64,000 nucleotides of DNA from Marinomonas fungiae (GCF_001418205.1 NZ_LIQF01000014.1:1-64000); one strand, 5' to 3'; shown: positions 1-9,036, numbered from the stretch's first letter. Made by a program: numbers and translations. Notes: generated by a model not told the origin, from the sequence alone.

Positions 1-70
1 CCCATAGGGGGTTCGAACCCCTGTTACCGCCGTGAAAGGGCGGTGTCCTAGGCCTCTAGACGAATGGGAC
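1..70 (-). tRNA. tRNA-Glu(UUC), 3' end cut by window edge
   Basis: The reverse strand is identical to the complete tRNA-Glu at 254..329 over its whole visible length. It has the same acceptor 5' arm, D arm, anticodon stem-loop with loop CTTTCAC (anticodon TTC) and T arm with GGTTCGAAC. The last two acceptor bases, the discriminator and CCA lie before position 1. It is the third tRNA of a Glu-Gly-Glu cluster read right to left. Confidence 0.95.
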
Positions 71-125
71 ACATCATTTGCTTCCGTAGAAGCGCCCTCT
101 TTCGAGGAATTCTCCGAAGAGAAAT

Positions 126-200
126 TGGAGCGGGAAACGAGGCTCGAACTCGCGACCCCAACCTTGGCAAGGTTGTGCTCTACCACTGAGCTATTCCCGC
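126..200 (-). tRNA. tRNA-Gly(GCC)
   Basis: The reverse strand starts GCGGGAATAGCTCAG and folds into a standard cloverleaf. The anticodon arm AACCT/TGCCAAG/GTTGG gives anticodon GCC. The T loop is GTTCGAG, the discriminator is T, and CCA is encoded at 128-126. It sits between two identical tRNA-Glu genes and is probably cut from one polycistronic transcript with them. Confidence 0.97.
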
Positions 201-253
201 TTTAAGCTTTCACAAACTTCAGCTAAGCTACTCTGGTTTGCCAATCCGTAGAT

Positions 254-329
254 TGGCGTCCCATAGGGGGTTCGAACCCCTGTTACCGCCGTGAAAGGGC
301 GGTGTCCTAGGCCTCTAGACGAATGGGAC
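254..329 (-). tRNA. tRNA-Glu(UUC)
   Basis: The 76-nt cloverleaf has acceptor stem GTCCCAT/ATGGGAC, anticodon stem CCGCC/GGCGG around loop CTTTCAC (anticodon TTC), a T loop with GGTTCGAAC, discriminator G and an encoded CCA at 256-254. It is the promoter-proximal gene of the cluster and an exact duplicate of the tRNA at 1..70 over the shared bases. Confidence 0.97.
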
Positions 330-361
330 ACTGTAGCGCCTTGCTGTGTAAGCGGGTGCGT

Positions 362-389
362 ATATTACTGTTACCAAACGGAAAATCAA
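362..389 (-). promoter_or_regulatory. Sigma70-like promoter of the tRNA cluster
   Basis: On the reverse strand TTGATT (389-384) lies 16 bases before TAATAT (367-362). The GC-rich stretch ACGCACCCGC follows directly, typical of discriminators at stringently controlled stable-RNA promoters. The first tRNA base is about 33 bases downstream. This is inferred from sequence only. Confidence 0.55.
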
Positions 390-466
390 CAACTTTTTTT
401 AAATATATGTATTCTAAGCGAAAAAAATCGGCTTCCAGAACAAAAACCCATCAAGAGACACATTAC

Positions 467-1036
467 ATGAGAGCATTCCTATTAGGTTCGGTTATTTTAG
501 CAGCAGCAACGCTACAGGGCTGCTCGACAACTCACATTATAAATATTGCACCAACGAGTACGACATCCACACACAAATATAGTAATCAACAACAGATTAA
601 CTTCTCTGTTAAACCTTTTTCACTCAAAACCATTGGCGAGATTGAAACAGGTTTACGTGAACGAGCAAAGATTGTTATTGGCAACGATACCCATGACGCA
701 TTAGAAAGCTATATCGGCCACAAACTTACGGAGTACGGTTTCAAACCAGATCAAGGTAACCTGCCTGAAACCATTTTGATGTTCGATCTGACCCAACTTA
801 ATTACACCACGCGGACGATTGCACTAAAGACCGAAGCCAAGCTGTCAGCAGAAATCCAAGCAACGGTAGTAAAAGGTGATCTGCGTTACACCGCGAAGTT
901 TAAATCAGAAAAGATCGATCAGTACGGCACCATGCCCGATCGTGAAGATGTAGAAAAGGAAATTAACGCTCTACTTGGTAAAACAGTAGATCGTGCCTTC
1001 AATGATACCAAGCTCGTAAATCTGCTTATCCAATAG
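467..1036 (+). CDS. yajG: YajG-family lipoprotein
   Basis: The 189-residue product is a predicted outer-membrane lipoprotein of unknown role. A hydrophobic signal sequence ends in the lipobox LQGC (Cys at about residue 18), so the mature protein starts at CSTTHIINIAP. Length and layout match YajG (about 190 residues). The frame is open further upstream, to 323, but that would run into the tRNA gene and bury the lipoprotein signal inside the protein, so the ATG at 467 was chosen. The gene is divergent from the tRNA cluster and ends at a strong palindromic hairpin shared with msrB. Confidence 0.8.
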   Translation: MRAFLLGSVILAAATLQGCSTTHIINIAPTSTTSTHKYSNQQQINFSVKPFSLKTIGEIETGLRERAKIVIGNDTHDALESYIGHKLTEYGFKPDQGNLPETILMFDLTQLNYTTRTIALKTEAKLSAEIQATVVKGDLRYTAKFKSEKIDQYGTMPDREDVEKEINALLGKTVDRAFNDTKLVNLLIQ

Positions 1037-1046
1037 ACCATTTTGC

Positions 1047-1081
1047 AACGCTGACTATATAGCCACTATATAGTCAGCGTT
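1047..1081. terminator. Perfect 16-bp inverted repeat between convergent yajG and msrB
   Basis: Arm AACGCTGACTATATAG (1047-1062), a 3-base loop CCA, and the exact complementary arm (1066-1081) form a very stable hairpin in both transcripts. It sits between convergent genes, the usual place for a bidirectional terminator. There is no clear T-run on either side, so termination by this hairpin is likely but not certain. Confidence 0.6.
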
Positions 1082-1090
1082 ACATTAAGC

Positions 1091-1504
1091 TTAATCTTTT
1101 GCTTTAAATTCCATGGAAGCTGAATTCACGCAGTATCGAATACCCGTTGGCTTAGGTCCATCCGGAAAAACATGTCCAAGGTGCGCCTCACACTGACTGC
1201 AAACTATCTCAACACGACGCATGTGCCAAGAATGATCTTCTATCTCTTTTATGTTTTTGGTGTCGGCATCATAAAAACTTGGCCAGCCAGATCCTGAGTT
1301 ATATTTCGCATCAGAATCAAATAAGTGTGCACCGCAGCAAACACAGAAGTAGCTACCCTCTTCATAAAACTTATCATAACGTCCAGTGAATGCTCTCTCA
1401 GTGCCTTTCTTGCGTACTATTTGATACACTTCTTCAGGCAGACGTTCTTTCCACTCTTCGTCAGTAAGTGCCTTGTGTTGAAAAGTTTTTTGGTCATCGC
1501 TCAT
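1091..1504 (-). CDS. msrB: Peptide-methionine (R)-S-oxide reductase MsrB
   Basis: The 137-residue cytoplasmic enzyme reduces the R-epimer of methionine sulfoxide in oxidised proteins. Two zinc-binding Cys pairs are visible (CVCC near residue 54 and CSQC near residue 102). The catalytic block RYCVNSASM near the C-terminus carries the selenocysteine-equivalent Cys. The family signature GSGWPSF is present at about residue 71. Length is typical for a single-domain MsrB without an MsrA fusion. GGAG lies a few bases before the ATG. The gene is divergent from alaA and monocistronic. Confidence 0.95.
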   Translation of the reverse strand: MSDDQKTFQHKALTDEEWKERLPEEVYQIVRKKGTERAFTGRYDKFYEEGSYFCVCCGAHLFDSDAKYNSGSGWPSFYDADTKNIKEIEDHSWHMRRVEIVCSQCEAHLGHVFPDGPKPTGIRYCVNSASMEFKAKD

Positions 1505-1570
1505 ATTGAAGACTCCGAATTAACGTCCCAGAATTATAACTGATTCCATCACTATATATGAGGAAGCGTG

Positions 1571-2785
1571 GTGCAAATACGTAAATCAAACAAACTCGCT
1601 AATATTTGCTACGAGATTCGAGGCCCAGTCCTCAAAGAAGCCATGCGCATGGAAGATGAAGGCCACCGCATTCTAAAGCTGAACATTGGTAACCCAGCAC
1701 CATTTGGCTTTGAGGCACCGGATGAAATCCTTGTAGACGTCATTAAAAATCTACCCAACGCCCAAGGCTACTGTGAATCAAAAGGCTTATTCTCCGCCCG
1801 TAAAGCTGTGATGCAAAAGTACCAAGCTCTGGGCATTCGCTCAGCCAACGTCGAAAACGTTTGGATGGGTAACGGCGTCAGTGAATTAATCGTGATGGCA
1901 ATGCAAGGCCTCTTAAATGATGGCGACGAAATCCTAATTCCAGCACCTGATTATCCTTTGTGGACTGCCGCAGCGACCCTATCCGGCGGTTATGTACGTC
2001 ATTACCTATGTGATGAGTCTGCAGGCTGGCAACCAGATATCGCTGACATTAAATCTAAGATCACCAATAAAACTAAAGCATTAGTGATCATTAACCCGAA
2101 CAACCCAACGGGTGCTGTGTACTCCGAAGCGATTTTAAAAGAATTAGTGGACCTAGCAGAAAAACATGGCTTATTACTATTTTCTGACGAGATCTACGAC
2201 AAGATTCTATACGACGGTGCACAACACATCCCAACAGCAACGTTAACTGAAGGCCGTGTACCTTGTGTCACCTTTGGTGGACTATCGAAAGTGTACCGTA
2301 CTGCAGGGTTCCGCTCAGGCTGGATGATCATTACTGGCCCAACAACAGGTATTGAAGATTACATCTCAGGCATCGACATGCTCAGCTCAATGCGTCTATG
2401 CGCCAACGTACCCGCACAGCACGCGGTTCAAACGGCATTAGGTGGCTATCAAACCATTTATGAACTAACCGCTCCTGGCGGCCGCTTGTATGAACAACGC
2501 AACCTAGCTTGGGAAATTCTAGACAGCATCCCTGGCGTTCACTGCCATAAACCAGAAGGTGCCATGTACCTGTTCCCAAGACTCGATCCTAAGATGTACA
2601 ACATCAAGGATGACGTTGATGTGGCTCTACGTTTCTTAAAAGAAGAGAAGGTGCTCCTGGTTCACGGCACTGGTTTTAATTGGCCGACGCCAGACCACTT
2701 GCGCATTGTCTTCCTTCCTCATGTAGAGGAACTGCAGCCAGCAATGGAGCGCTTTGCTAAATTTTTATCGCGCTTACGTAATTAA
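1571..2785 (+). CDS. alaA: Alanine aminotransferase AlaA (YfbQ type), PLP class I
   Basis: The fold-type I aminotransferase of about 404 residues makes alanine from pyruvate with glutamate as donor. The N-terminus (KSNKLANICYEIRGPVLKEA) and LNIGNPAPFGFEAPDEI are the AlaA/YfbQ signatures. The PLP lysine is in GGLSKVYRTAGFRSGW, the pyridine-binding Asp in FSDEIYDKI, and NPNNPTGAVY is also present. Two GTG codons follow GAGGA (1560-1564): GTG at 1568 is only 3 bases away, GTG at 1571 is 6, so 1571 is preferred. The gene stands alone; htpX follows under its own promoter. Confidence 0.92.
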   Translation: MQIRKSNKLANICYEIRGPVLKEAMRMEDEGHRILKLNIGNPAPFGFEAPDEILVDVIKNLPNAQGYCESKGLFSARKAVMQKYQALGIRSANVENVWMGNGVSELIVMAMQGLLNDGDEILIPAPDYPLWTAAATLSGGYVRHYLCDESAGWQPDIADIKSKITNKTKALVIINPNNPTGAVYSEAILKELVDLAEKHGLLLFSDEIYDKILYDGAQHIPTATLTEGRVPCVTFGGLSKVYRTAGFRSGWMIITGPTTGIEDYISGIDMLSSMRLCANVPAQHAVQTALGGYQTIYELTAPGGRLYEQRNLAWEILDSIPGVHCHKPEGAMYLFPRLDPKMYNIKDDVDVALRFLKEEKVLLVHGTGFNWPTPDHLRIVFLPHVEELQPAMERFAKFLSRLRN

Positions 2786-2791
2786 TTCCTA

Positions 2792-2819
2792 CTTGAAAAG
2801 GAACTAACTACCCCCATGA
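2792..2819 (+). promoter_or_regulatory. Sigma32 (heat-shock) promoter of htpX
   Basis: CTTGAAA (2792-2798), a 13-base spacer, then CCCCATGA (2812-2819) match the RpoH consensus CTTGAAA-N13/14-CCCCATNT almost perfectly. It lies 37 bases before the htpX start. HtpX is a known heat-shock gene, so element and target agree. Confidence 0.85.
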
Positions 2820-2855
2820 TGCTCCATAGTACTTTCACTCTGGAGCATCTCTAAC

Positions 2856-3737
2856 ATGCGTATATTGTTATTCCTTTTAACCAACATTGCGGTATTGGTC
2901 GTAGCCAGCATCGTCTTGAGTGTTTTAGGCGTTGAGCGCTACATTTCTAGTAGCGGCTTAAACTTAACTTCCCTATTGATCTTCTGTGCCGTCTTCGGCT
3001 TTACAGGCAGTATCATTTCCTTATTGCTCTCAAAGAAAATGGCTAAATGGGGCTCAAAAGCGCAAGTCATTGAACAACCACGCAACCACAAAGAGCAATG
3101 GTTGCTAACCACCGTCCAAGAACTCGCCAAAGAAGCTGGCATTAAAATGCCTGAAGTGGCGATTTTCCCAGCCCATGAAGCAAACGCTTTTGCTACTGGT
3201 TGGAATAAGAATGACGCGCTTGTCGCCGTTTCAAGCGGCATGCTAGATCGATACCCACCCGACGAAATCCGAGCAGTCATGGCGCACGAGATTGGTCACG
3301 TAGCTAACGGCGACATGGTGACACTGACGCTTATCCAAGGCGTAGTAAACACATTCGTTATGTTCTTTGCTCGTATTGCTGGCTACGCAGTGGATCAGTT
3401 TCTACGCCGCGATGAAGAAGGTGAAGGCTCTGTTGGTTGGGGTTACTACATTGCTACCATGGTGTTTGAGATCCTATTCGGCATCTTGGCGAGCATGATC
3501 GTGATGTGGTTCTCACGTTACCGTGAATTCCGTGCCGACGAAGCTGGTGCACGCCTAGCAGGCAAAGGCGCTATGATTGCTGCCCTAGCACGTATTCAAA
3601 GTGAGCACGAAGTATCCCACATGCCTGATACCATGGTAGCGTTTGGCATTCGCCGCGGCCGTAAATCAAGCTTCGGTGAGTTATTCTCAAGCCACCCACC
3701 GATCAACGATCGTATTGCAGCCCTACAACAACTGTAA
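2856..3737 (+). CDS. htpX: Membrane metalloprotease HtpX (M48B)
   Basis: The 293-residue inner-membrane zinc protease handles misfolded membrane proteins. It has two N-terminal membrane segments (residues 4-24 and 38-58) and the zinc motif HEIGH at about residue 144. Further hydrophobic segments lie near 160-180 and 200-220, and the downstream metal ligand is in the FRADEAGA block. The C-terminal [13 protein letters not shown] is the HtpX signature. GGAG precedes the ATG. Expression is probably driven by the sigma32 promoter just upstream and ends at the hairpin at 3755. Confidence 0.97.
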   Translation: MRILLFLLTNIAVLVVASIVLSVLGVERYISSSGLNLTSLLIFCAVFGFTGSIISLLLSKKMAKWGSKAQVIEQPRNHKEQWLLTTVQELAKEAGIKMPEVAIFPAHEANAFATGWNKNDALVAVSSGMLDRYPPDEIRAVMAHEIGHVANGDMVTLTLIQGVVNTFVMFFARIAGYAVDQFLRRDEEGEGSVGWGYYIATMVFEILFGILASMIVMWFSRYREFRADEAGARLAGKGAMIAALARIQSEHEVSHMPDTMVAFGIRRGRKSSFGELFSSHPPINDRIAALQQL

Positions 3738-3754
3738 TCTACGACATCAAAACT

Positions 3755-3781
3755 AAAAAAAGGCCCGCATGGGCCTTTTTT
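3755..3781. terminator. Intrinsic terminator between htpX and the PilZ gene
   Basis: A-run, AGGCCC, loop GCAT, GGGCCT, T-run. It works in both directions between convergent genes. Confidence 0.9.
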
Positions 3782-3811
3782 ATGGTTTAAACAATGATCT
3801 AATCCATTGAA

Positions 3812-4531
3812 TTATCGCTGTTTCTTGGCAATCGTATCGAGAATATATGCCAACAGCGGAATACCCTGCTCTTTTTCGACATTGTTAAACTTGATGCCAT
3901 ACACATACATGTATTCAACACCCATACGAGATAAGAAAGCATTGTCCGCAATAGTGGCTTGCAACTGCTCTAGCAACTGAATTTCTTGGCTTCGAATTTC
4001 ACAATCCAGTTTTAGAATAAGCTTAAATTCACCAATACTTAGGTTCAAAGCAATGCGCATGGTCTGATTCACAAAGCCAAAGTCATCCCTTGAAATCATT
4101 TTACAGCCGCCAGTACTTAAATCTATTACCACACCGGTAGACTGCTCCGAAATTGGACTCTCTCCTGATGGATCTACAGAACAAATCAGGCGTGCCTCAA
4201 CACGTACAGCCTGACGCACCTCCGACGTCTCAGCATATTCTGGATACGCTATATGTAAATGCCCAGCAGGCTCCAGATAACTTTTCGCGATCTTAGAAGA
4301 GAACGCACAAACACTGGTAGCTGACATTAAGCGTACATTCACCACCTGACTGTCACGAACAATAATATTCTTACCATTTACTCTTGGACAAGAAACAATT
4401 AAGGAGCGACCAGGAATACGACCAAGGACTTTTACCGTATAGCGTCCTGGCGGGGAAATAAACTCAATTTGAACATTCGATCCCATCGGCACTGAGACGT
4501 CACTAAAATCTACCTGTTTAACTTCCGCCAT
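3812..4531 (-). CDS. PilZ-domain protein with YcgR-type N-terminal domain
   Basis: The 239-residue protein is predicted to bind c-di-GMP. Residues about 15-75 (GSNVQIEFISPP to VVNVRLM) resemble the PilZN/YcgR N-terminal domain. The C-terminal PilZ domain carries the RxxxR element in RQAVR (about residue 107) and D/NxSxxG as DLSTGG (about 139). Both c-di-GMP contact motifs are intact, so ligand binding is expected. By analogy with YcgR it may act on the flagellar motor, but no flagellar genes are adjacent. It is read with pdxB upstream (9-base gap) and ends at a terminator shared with htpX. Confidence 0.85.
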   Translation of the reverse strand: MAEVKQVDFSDVSVPMGSNVQIEFISPPGRYTVKVLGRIPGRSLIVSCPRVNGKNIIVRDSQVVNVRLMSATSVCAFSSKIAKSYLEPAGHLHIAYPEYAETSEVRQAVRVEARLICSVDPSGESPISEQSTGVVIDLSTGGCKMISRDDFGFVNQTMRIALNLSIGEFKLILKLDCEIRSQEIQLLEQLQATIADNAFLSRMGVEYMYVYGIKFNNVEKEQGIPLLAYILDTIAKKQR

Positions 4532-4539
4532 CCCAACTC

Positions 4540-5673
4540 CTAGTGGCTTTTATGAAGAAACCCTAATGCCGCAAGATCATGAGCAAACTTGGCGTGCTTC
4601 ACTATTGTCGTATTGAACTCATCACGTTCAACGTAATTCTTACGCAGCCAATCAAAGCCTTTATCTTTGGCAAAGCTCGACATCACATGTTTAAAACGAG
4701 CACTGTCTCGCGCCACATCAAAACAAGCTTGAATAGCCCGCGCGAGCGCCTCATCGCGCTCAAGACTAGAATTCATTTTTAATTCACAAATACTACCCTG
4801 ACTAACCGCATCCGCAAAGCTACTTTTTGCAGAGATATCAAAGAATTGACATAAGGATTGATAAATATACCAAGTTCCTTTCTCACGACCTTGTTTGCTG
4901 TATCCAGCAATATGCGGCGTCGCGATATCGCACAATGCCGCTAATTCCATATTAGGATGAGGCTCGCCTAGCCAAACATCTAAGGCTAAGTTTAGCTGAC
5001 CTTCCAGAGCATAAAACTGCTTGATAAGTGCTTGCTCATTAATCACACCACCTCGCCCCGCCGAAACAATCGTTTGCCCCGCTTTAAGCTTCGCCACGTA
5101 TTCATCATTAATCATATCAAAACTCGGATAAGGCCCAGTTTTGGTTAACGGCGCATGCAAGCAGATGACATCCGAATCCATTACATCTTTTAAAGAGATT
5201 AACGTCACACCAGGCACACTCTTTTGCAAGAAAGGGTCATACGCCACCACTTCGCAGCCTAGCGCCACAAAACGCGCCGCCACACAGCGACCAACATTTC
5301 CCTGCCCAACCACACCAATGCGAGCCCCTAGCCAACGCACCCCTTTAGTCATATAAAGGTATGCCAAGGCACTGAACACATAATCTGCCACCGCATCCGC
5401 ATTACAACCTGGCGCACTGTTAAAACCAATTCCCTGCGAGTTTAGATATTCCGTATCAATGTGATCCGTACCAATGGTTGCACTACCAACATATTTAACA
5501 GACGTACCACTTAGGAGAGCCTCATTAACCTTTGTCACGGAACGAACCAATAACACATCAGTATCGACTAACTGTTCTGCTGTCAAAGTACGACCATTAA
5601 CTAAAGTAACTTCCCCTAGATCACTGAACAAATTGACAACATTCGGCATGTTCTCATCGGCAATAATTTTCAT
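4540..5673 (-). CDS. pdxB: Erythronate-4-phosphate dehydrogenase PdxB
   Basis: The 377-residue NAD-dependent D-2-hydroxyacid dehydrogenase catalyses the second step of pyridoxal-phosphate synthesis. It starts MKIIADENMPN, typical of PdxB. The NAD-binding glycine motif is GQGNVGRC (about residue 124). Catalytic residues are in SAGRGGVINE (Arg), LGEPHPN (Glu) and ATPHIAGYS (His). The extra C-terminal dimerisation domain of PdxB occupies the last 90 or so residues. Its start overlaps the end of epmC by 20 bases, so the two are translationally linked. Confidence 0.96.
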   Translation of the reverse strand: MKIIADENMPNVVNLFSDLGEVTLVNGRTLTAEQLVDTDVLLVRSVTKVNEALLSGTSVKYVGSATIGTDHIDTEYLNSQGIGFNSAPGCNADAVADYVFSALAYLYMTKGVRWLGARIGVVGQGNVGRCVAARFVALGCEVVAYDPFLQKSVPGVTLISLKDVMDSDVICLHAPLTKTGPYPSFDMINDEYVAKLKAGQTIVSAGRGGVINEQALIKQFYALEGQLNLALDVWLGEPHPNMELAALCDIATPHIAGYSKQGREKGTWYIYQSLCQFFDISAKSSFADAVSQGSICELKMNSSLERDEALARAIQACFDVARDSARFKHVMSSFAKDKGFDWLRKNYVERDEFNTTIVKHAKFAHDLAALGFLHKSH

Positions 5674-6196
5674 GACACTCTCTTAAATGGAATAACAAAC
5701 TTGCGGCAGGCGCTTGGTAATGATTGACATACAGTGCCGTAGCATATGCCAGCACTCGTTCAGGAAGTCCGTTTTCAATTAATTCTAGCGCACGTTGTAA
5801 CACAGCAACGCGAAATGGCGTGGCATCGTAATCTGGCAACCCTAGATTATCGACACTGACATCAAAGCGCATACCACAAGACCAATGCAATAAGCATTCA
5901 TAAGCCTGCGGCTGCACCTCAAATTGCTCGAATTCTTTTTGCTGCGCTAAACTGCGGCCATCTTCCGCGTACCAGTAACCAAAGTCGTCTTGCTTACGAC
6001 GTTCGGGCCCCGCCACACACCAATGACTCACTTCGTGCAAAGCACTGGATGGGTAATCATAGCGATATTGAATTTGGCTAATGCCTTGAGGATCTTGTGC
6101 TAAATAGAATGGCTCTTCAAAGCCTCCCTTTAACACCGTGTTATAAGCAGAAAAAAAGACGTCGTGAAACGTCTTTTCTAAAAATCTTGCGTTCAC
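5654..6196 (-). CDS. epmC: Elongation factor P hydroxylase EpmC (YfcM)
   Basis: The 180-residue enzyme hydroxylates the lysylated lysine of elongation factor P. The metal-binding HEVSHW motif (about residue 54) and the block ERRKQDDFGYWYAEDGR identify the YfcM family, and length matches. It leads a short epmC-pdxB-PilZ run on the minus strand. The EF-P lysyl-transferase and aminomutase partners (EpmA, EpmB) are not in the window. Confidence 0.9.
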   Translation of the reverse strand: MNARFLEKTFHDVFFSAYNTVLKGGFEEPFYLAQDPQGISQIQYRYDYPSSALHEVSHWCVAGPERRKQDDFGYWYAEDGRSLAQQKEFEQFEVQPQAYECLLHWSCGMRFDVSVDNLGLPDYDATPFRVAVLQRALELIENGLPERVLAYATALYVNHYQAPAASLLFHLRECHENYCR

Positions 6197-6255
6197 ATTT
6201 TTTCTCTAAATCTAAGCCCCCGCACCCACACGACAGCTTAGACATGAACTATCTA

Positions 6256-7350
6256 TTAGCCACGGTAGTAACGTGATGGGAAGAAAGGCATTTTCGCTGG
6301 AGTAAGTGGGATAAGTTTACCACGTAATGAAGCGAAAAGTGGCTGATCTAATACAGCAGTTTGCACATAGGCCATCACAATTGGCTTTTCCAACGATGGT
6401 GCAAAACCACCGCTGGTAACTTTACCAGCAAGTTGCCCTGTCTCAGTAACAATATCAACACCTTCGCGCACAGGTGCTTTTCCATCGACAATGAAACCAA
6501 CTCGCTTACGAGCAACACCTTGAGCAAAGTTCGCCAGCACTACATCTGCACCGATGAAGTGACCTTCACGCTCACCACCTGCACGACGCACTGGCTGAAT
6601 CGCCCAAGTGATCGACGCCTCTACTGGAGTAGTAGATTGATCCAAGTCATGGCCGTAAAGACACAAGCCCGCCTCTAAACGCAGTGAATCACGTGCACCT
6701 AGGCCAATCCACTCAACTTCCTCTAGTGCTGTAAGCGCTGCACAGAAAGCCTCTGCGGATTCGTTAGGCACGGAGATTTCGTAACCATCTTCACCTGTGT
6801 AGCCAGAACAACTCACCCAAAGCTCAACTCCATTCCACTCAAGCTTAGTCGATTGCATAAATAGCAAATCTTTTAATTGAGGTAGAAGACGAGACCCGGC
6901 TTGACGCGCTTTTGGCCCTTGCAACGCAACCAATGCACGATCTACCACCTCTACTTTAGTCGTAGGAAGGCTGGTTGTCAGATGGGCCACGTCTTGCTCT
7001 TTACAAGCAGCGTTCACCACCATGTAAATGGCGTCATCCCCCCAGTTCGTAAACATTAGGTCGTCAGAGATACCGCCATTAGTAGTTGTAAAGATGCCGT
7101 AACGCTGATGATTTAGTTCAAGACCTTTGACGTCTACAGGCAAAAGCTTTTCGAGCTCATCTTTCACATTTGCGCCAGTGAGGATCACTTGCCCCATGTG
7201 CGACACATCAAATAGACCCGCTGCTTCACGTGTCCATAGGTGCTCTTTCTTCACCCCCATTGGATATTGAACTGGCATTTCGTAGCCAGCAAATTCGACC
7301 ATGCGCGCGCCGGCATCAACATGTGCTTGGTATAAAGGAGTACGTTTCAT
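6256..7350 (-). CDS. gcvT: Glycine cleavage T-protein (aminomethyltransferase)
   Basis: The product of about 364 residues takes the aminomethyl group from lipoyl-H-protein, releases ammonia and makes methylene-tetrahydrofolate. It starts MKRTPLYQAHVDAGARMVEFAGYEMPVQY, with the folate-binding GARDSLRLEAGLCLYGHDL and C-terminal barrel intact. A GTG lies six bases upstream, but AGAGG sits five bases before the ATG at 7350, which is preferred. The gene is divergent from glyA-gcvH-gcvP rather than leading a gcvTHP operon. A 16-bp palindrome lies 46 bases upstream of the start and probably controls it. Confidence 0.95.
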   Translation of the reverse strand: MKRTPLYQAHVDAGARMVEFAGYEMPVQYPMGVKKEHLWTREAAGLFDVSHMGQVILTGANVKDELEKLLPVDVKGLELNHQRYGIFTTTNGGISDDLMFTNWGDDAIYMVVNAACKEQDVAHLTTSLPTTKVEVVDRALVALQGPKARQAGSRLLPQLKDLLFMQSTKLEWNGVELWVSCSGYTGEDGYEISVPNESAEAFCAALTALEEVEWIGLGARDSLRLEAGLCLYGHDLDQSTTPVEASITWAIQPVRRAGGEREGHFIGADVVLANFAQGVARKRVGFIVDGKAPVREGVDIVTETGQLAGKVTSGGFAPSLEKPIVMAYVQTAVLDQPLFASLRGKLIPLTPAKMPFFPSRYYRG

Positions 7351-7395
7351 GAGCACCTCTGGTTAACATTAAATCAAAATGGGATGTTTCGGGCT

Positions 7396-7411
7396 GTTTC
7401 CAATCGGAAAC
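7396..7411. promoter_or_regulatory. Candidate operator copy 1 (gcvT side)
   Basis: GTTTCCAATCGGAAAC has perfect 6-bp arms around AATC and is identical to the copy at 7580..7595. It lies 46 bases from the gcvT start, a position suited to repression or activation. An extra GTTTC half-site is at 7386-7390. Regulator unknown; the dyad size suits a dimeric HTH protein. Confidence 0.75.
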
Positions 7412-7579
7412 AAAGTATCTTAGTAAATTTAAATCATTGCAACTATAGGATGGTTATAGCAATGTGAATTTGCGCAATGCTCGAAACGCCATACAATCGG
7501 CATACAAATTTGACCACCAGGTCGATTTTTCCTTTTGCGACATTTTTGTCTAAACTACGTATTTTGTTTCTGGACACGT

Positions 7580-7595
7580 GTTTCCAATCGGAAAC
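7580..7595. promoter_or_regulatory. Candidate operator copy 2 (glyA side)
   Basis: This is an exact second copy of GTTTCCAATCGGAAAC, 184 bases from the first, in the 399-base gene-free gap between gcvT and glyA. It lies 155 bases upstream of the glyA start, with another GTTTC half-site at 7566-7570. The rest of the gap is AT-rich leader in which I see no glycine riboswitch and no small gene. Confidence 0.75.
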
Positions 7596-7749
7596 TTTTT
7601 GTTTATGATGCCTGAATCTCATAACAATGCAGATGATTAGTACGAAAGGTGAGATGATCTTTTTTCACGTCATTTAAGTCTTAAACTGATAGAATAAAGT
7701 TCATCTCTGAGTGTCATCGACATGAAATTCAATCAAGAGGATCTTAAAA

Positions 7750-9027
7750 ATGGCTAACACTGAAGCCTTTTTCAGCCAAGCGCTTAAAGACCGCGATGCT
7801 GAGCTATACGCGACAATCGCAGAAGAGCAACACCGCCAAGAAACTGGCATCGAACTTATTGCTTCTGAAAACATCGTTTCTAAAGCAGTAATCGAAGCTC
7901 AAGGCTCTGTACTGACTAACAAGTACGCGGAAGGCTACCCAGAAAAACGTTACTACGGTGGCTGTGAAGCCGTTGACGTTACTGAGCAACTAGCAATTGA
8001 TCGTGCTAAACAACTTTTCGGTTGTGAGTTCGTAAACGTTCAACCACACTCTGGTGCGCAAGCAAACGGTGCTGTTTTCCTAGCACTTCTACAACCAGGC
8101 GATACTATCATGGGTATGTCACTGTCTTCTGGCGGTCACTTAACTCACGGTGCAGCGCCAGCTCAGTCTGGTAAATGGTTCAACGCTGTTCAGTACGAAG
8201 TTAGCCCTGAAACTCTATTGATCGATTACGATGCACTAGAAGCGAAAGCGGTTGAATGCCAACCTAAGCTAATCATCGCGGGTGGTTCTGCTATTCCTCG
8301 TCAAATCGACTTCGCACGTTTCCGCGAAATCGCTGACAAAGTTGGCGCGTACCTAATGGTTGACATGGCACACATCGCAGGTCTAGTTGCGACAGGTCTT
8401 CACCCAACTCCATTCGGTCACGCACACGTTGTAACAACGACAACTCACAAAACTCTACGTGGCCCACGTGGCGGTATGATCCTAACTAACGATGAAGCCA
8501 TCGCTAAGAAGATCAACTCAGCTGTATTCCCTGGCTACCAAGGTGGCCCACTAATGCACGTTATCGCTGGTAAAGCGGTTGCATTCGGTGAAGCTCTTAA
8601 ACCAGAATTCAAAGACTACATCCAACAAGTACTAGACAACGCTAAAGCACTAGCTGCAGTAATGGTTGAGCGTGGCTGTGACATCGTAACGGGTGGTACT
8701 GACACTCACCTAATGCTTGTTGACCTACGTCCAAAAGGTCTTAAAGGTAATGCTGCAGACGCTGCTCTAGAGCGCGCTGGCATCACTTGTAACAAAAACG
8801 GTATCCCGTTTGACACTGAAAAACCAATGGTCACTTCTGGTATCCGTCTAGGTACTCCAGCAGCGACTTCACGTGGTTTTGGCGTAGAAGAATTCCGTAA
8901 AGTAGGCCACCTAATCAGTGACGTTCTTGACGGTCTAGTAGCAATGCCAGAAGGCAACCCAGAAGTAGAAGCTCGCGTAAAAGCAGAAGTACAAGAGCTT
9001 TGCAAACGCTTCCCTCTATACCGCTAA
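7750..9027 (+). CDS. glyA: Serine hydroxymethyltransferase GlyA
   Basis: The 425-residue PLP enzyme interconverts serine and glycine while charging tetrahydrofolate. The PLP lysine is in [14 protein letters not shown] (about residue 237). The N-terminal [27 protein letters not shown] and substrate block SGGHLTHGA are intact. AGAGG lies 9 bases before the ATG. It heads a run with gcvH and gcvP, tying one-carbon production to glycine cleavage. It uses few rare codons, as expected for high expression. Confidence 0.98.
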   Translation: MANTEAFFSQALKDRDAELYATIAEEQHRQETGIELIASENIVSKAVIEAQGSVLTNKYAEGYPEKRYYGGCEAVDVTEQLAIDRAKQLFGCEFVNVQPHSGAQANGAVFLALLQPGDTIMGMSLSSGGHLTHGAAPAQSGKWFNAVQYEVSPETLLIDYDALEAKAVECQPKLIIAGGSAIPRQIDFARFREIADKVGAYLMVDMAHIAGLVATGLHPTPFGHAHVVTTTTHKTLRGPRGGMILTNDEAIAKKINSAVFPGYQGGPLMHVIAGKAVAFGEALKPEFKDYIQQVLDNAKALAAVMVERGCDIVTGGTDTHLMLVDLRPKGLKGNAADAALERAGITCNKNGIPFDTEKPMVTSGIRLGTPAATSRGFGVEEFRKVGHLISDVLDGLVAMPEGNPEVEARVKAEVQELCKRFPLYR

Positions 9028-9036
9028 TTCGCTCTT

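Noticed and set aside
1-329. Tandem repeat or mobile-element end formed by the duplicated 70-base segment
   Set aside because: The repeated segment is exactly a tRNA-Glu gene, so it is explained by tRNA duplication.
323-466. N-terminal extension of the yajG frame
   Set aside because: It starts within tRNA-Glu sequence and would place the lipoprotein signal in the interior; the ATG at 467 gives a clean signal and lipobox.
7351-7749. Glycine riboswitch before gcvT or glyA
   Set aside because: I looked for the tandem aptamer-type conserved segments on both strands and saw none.
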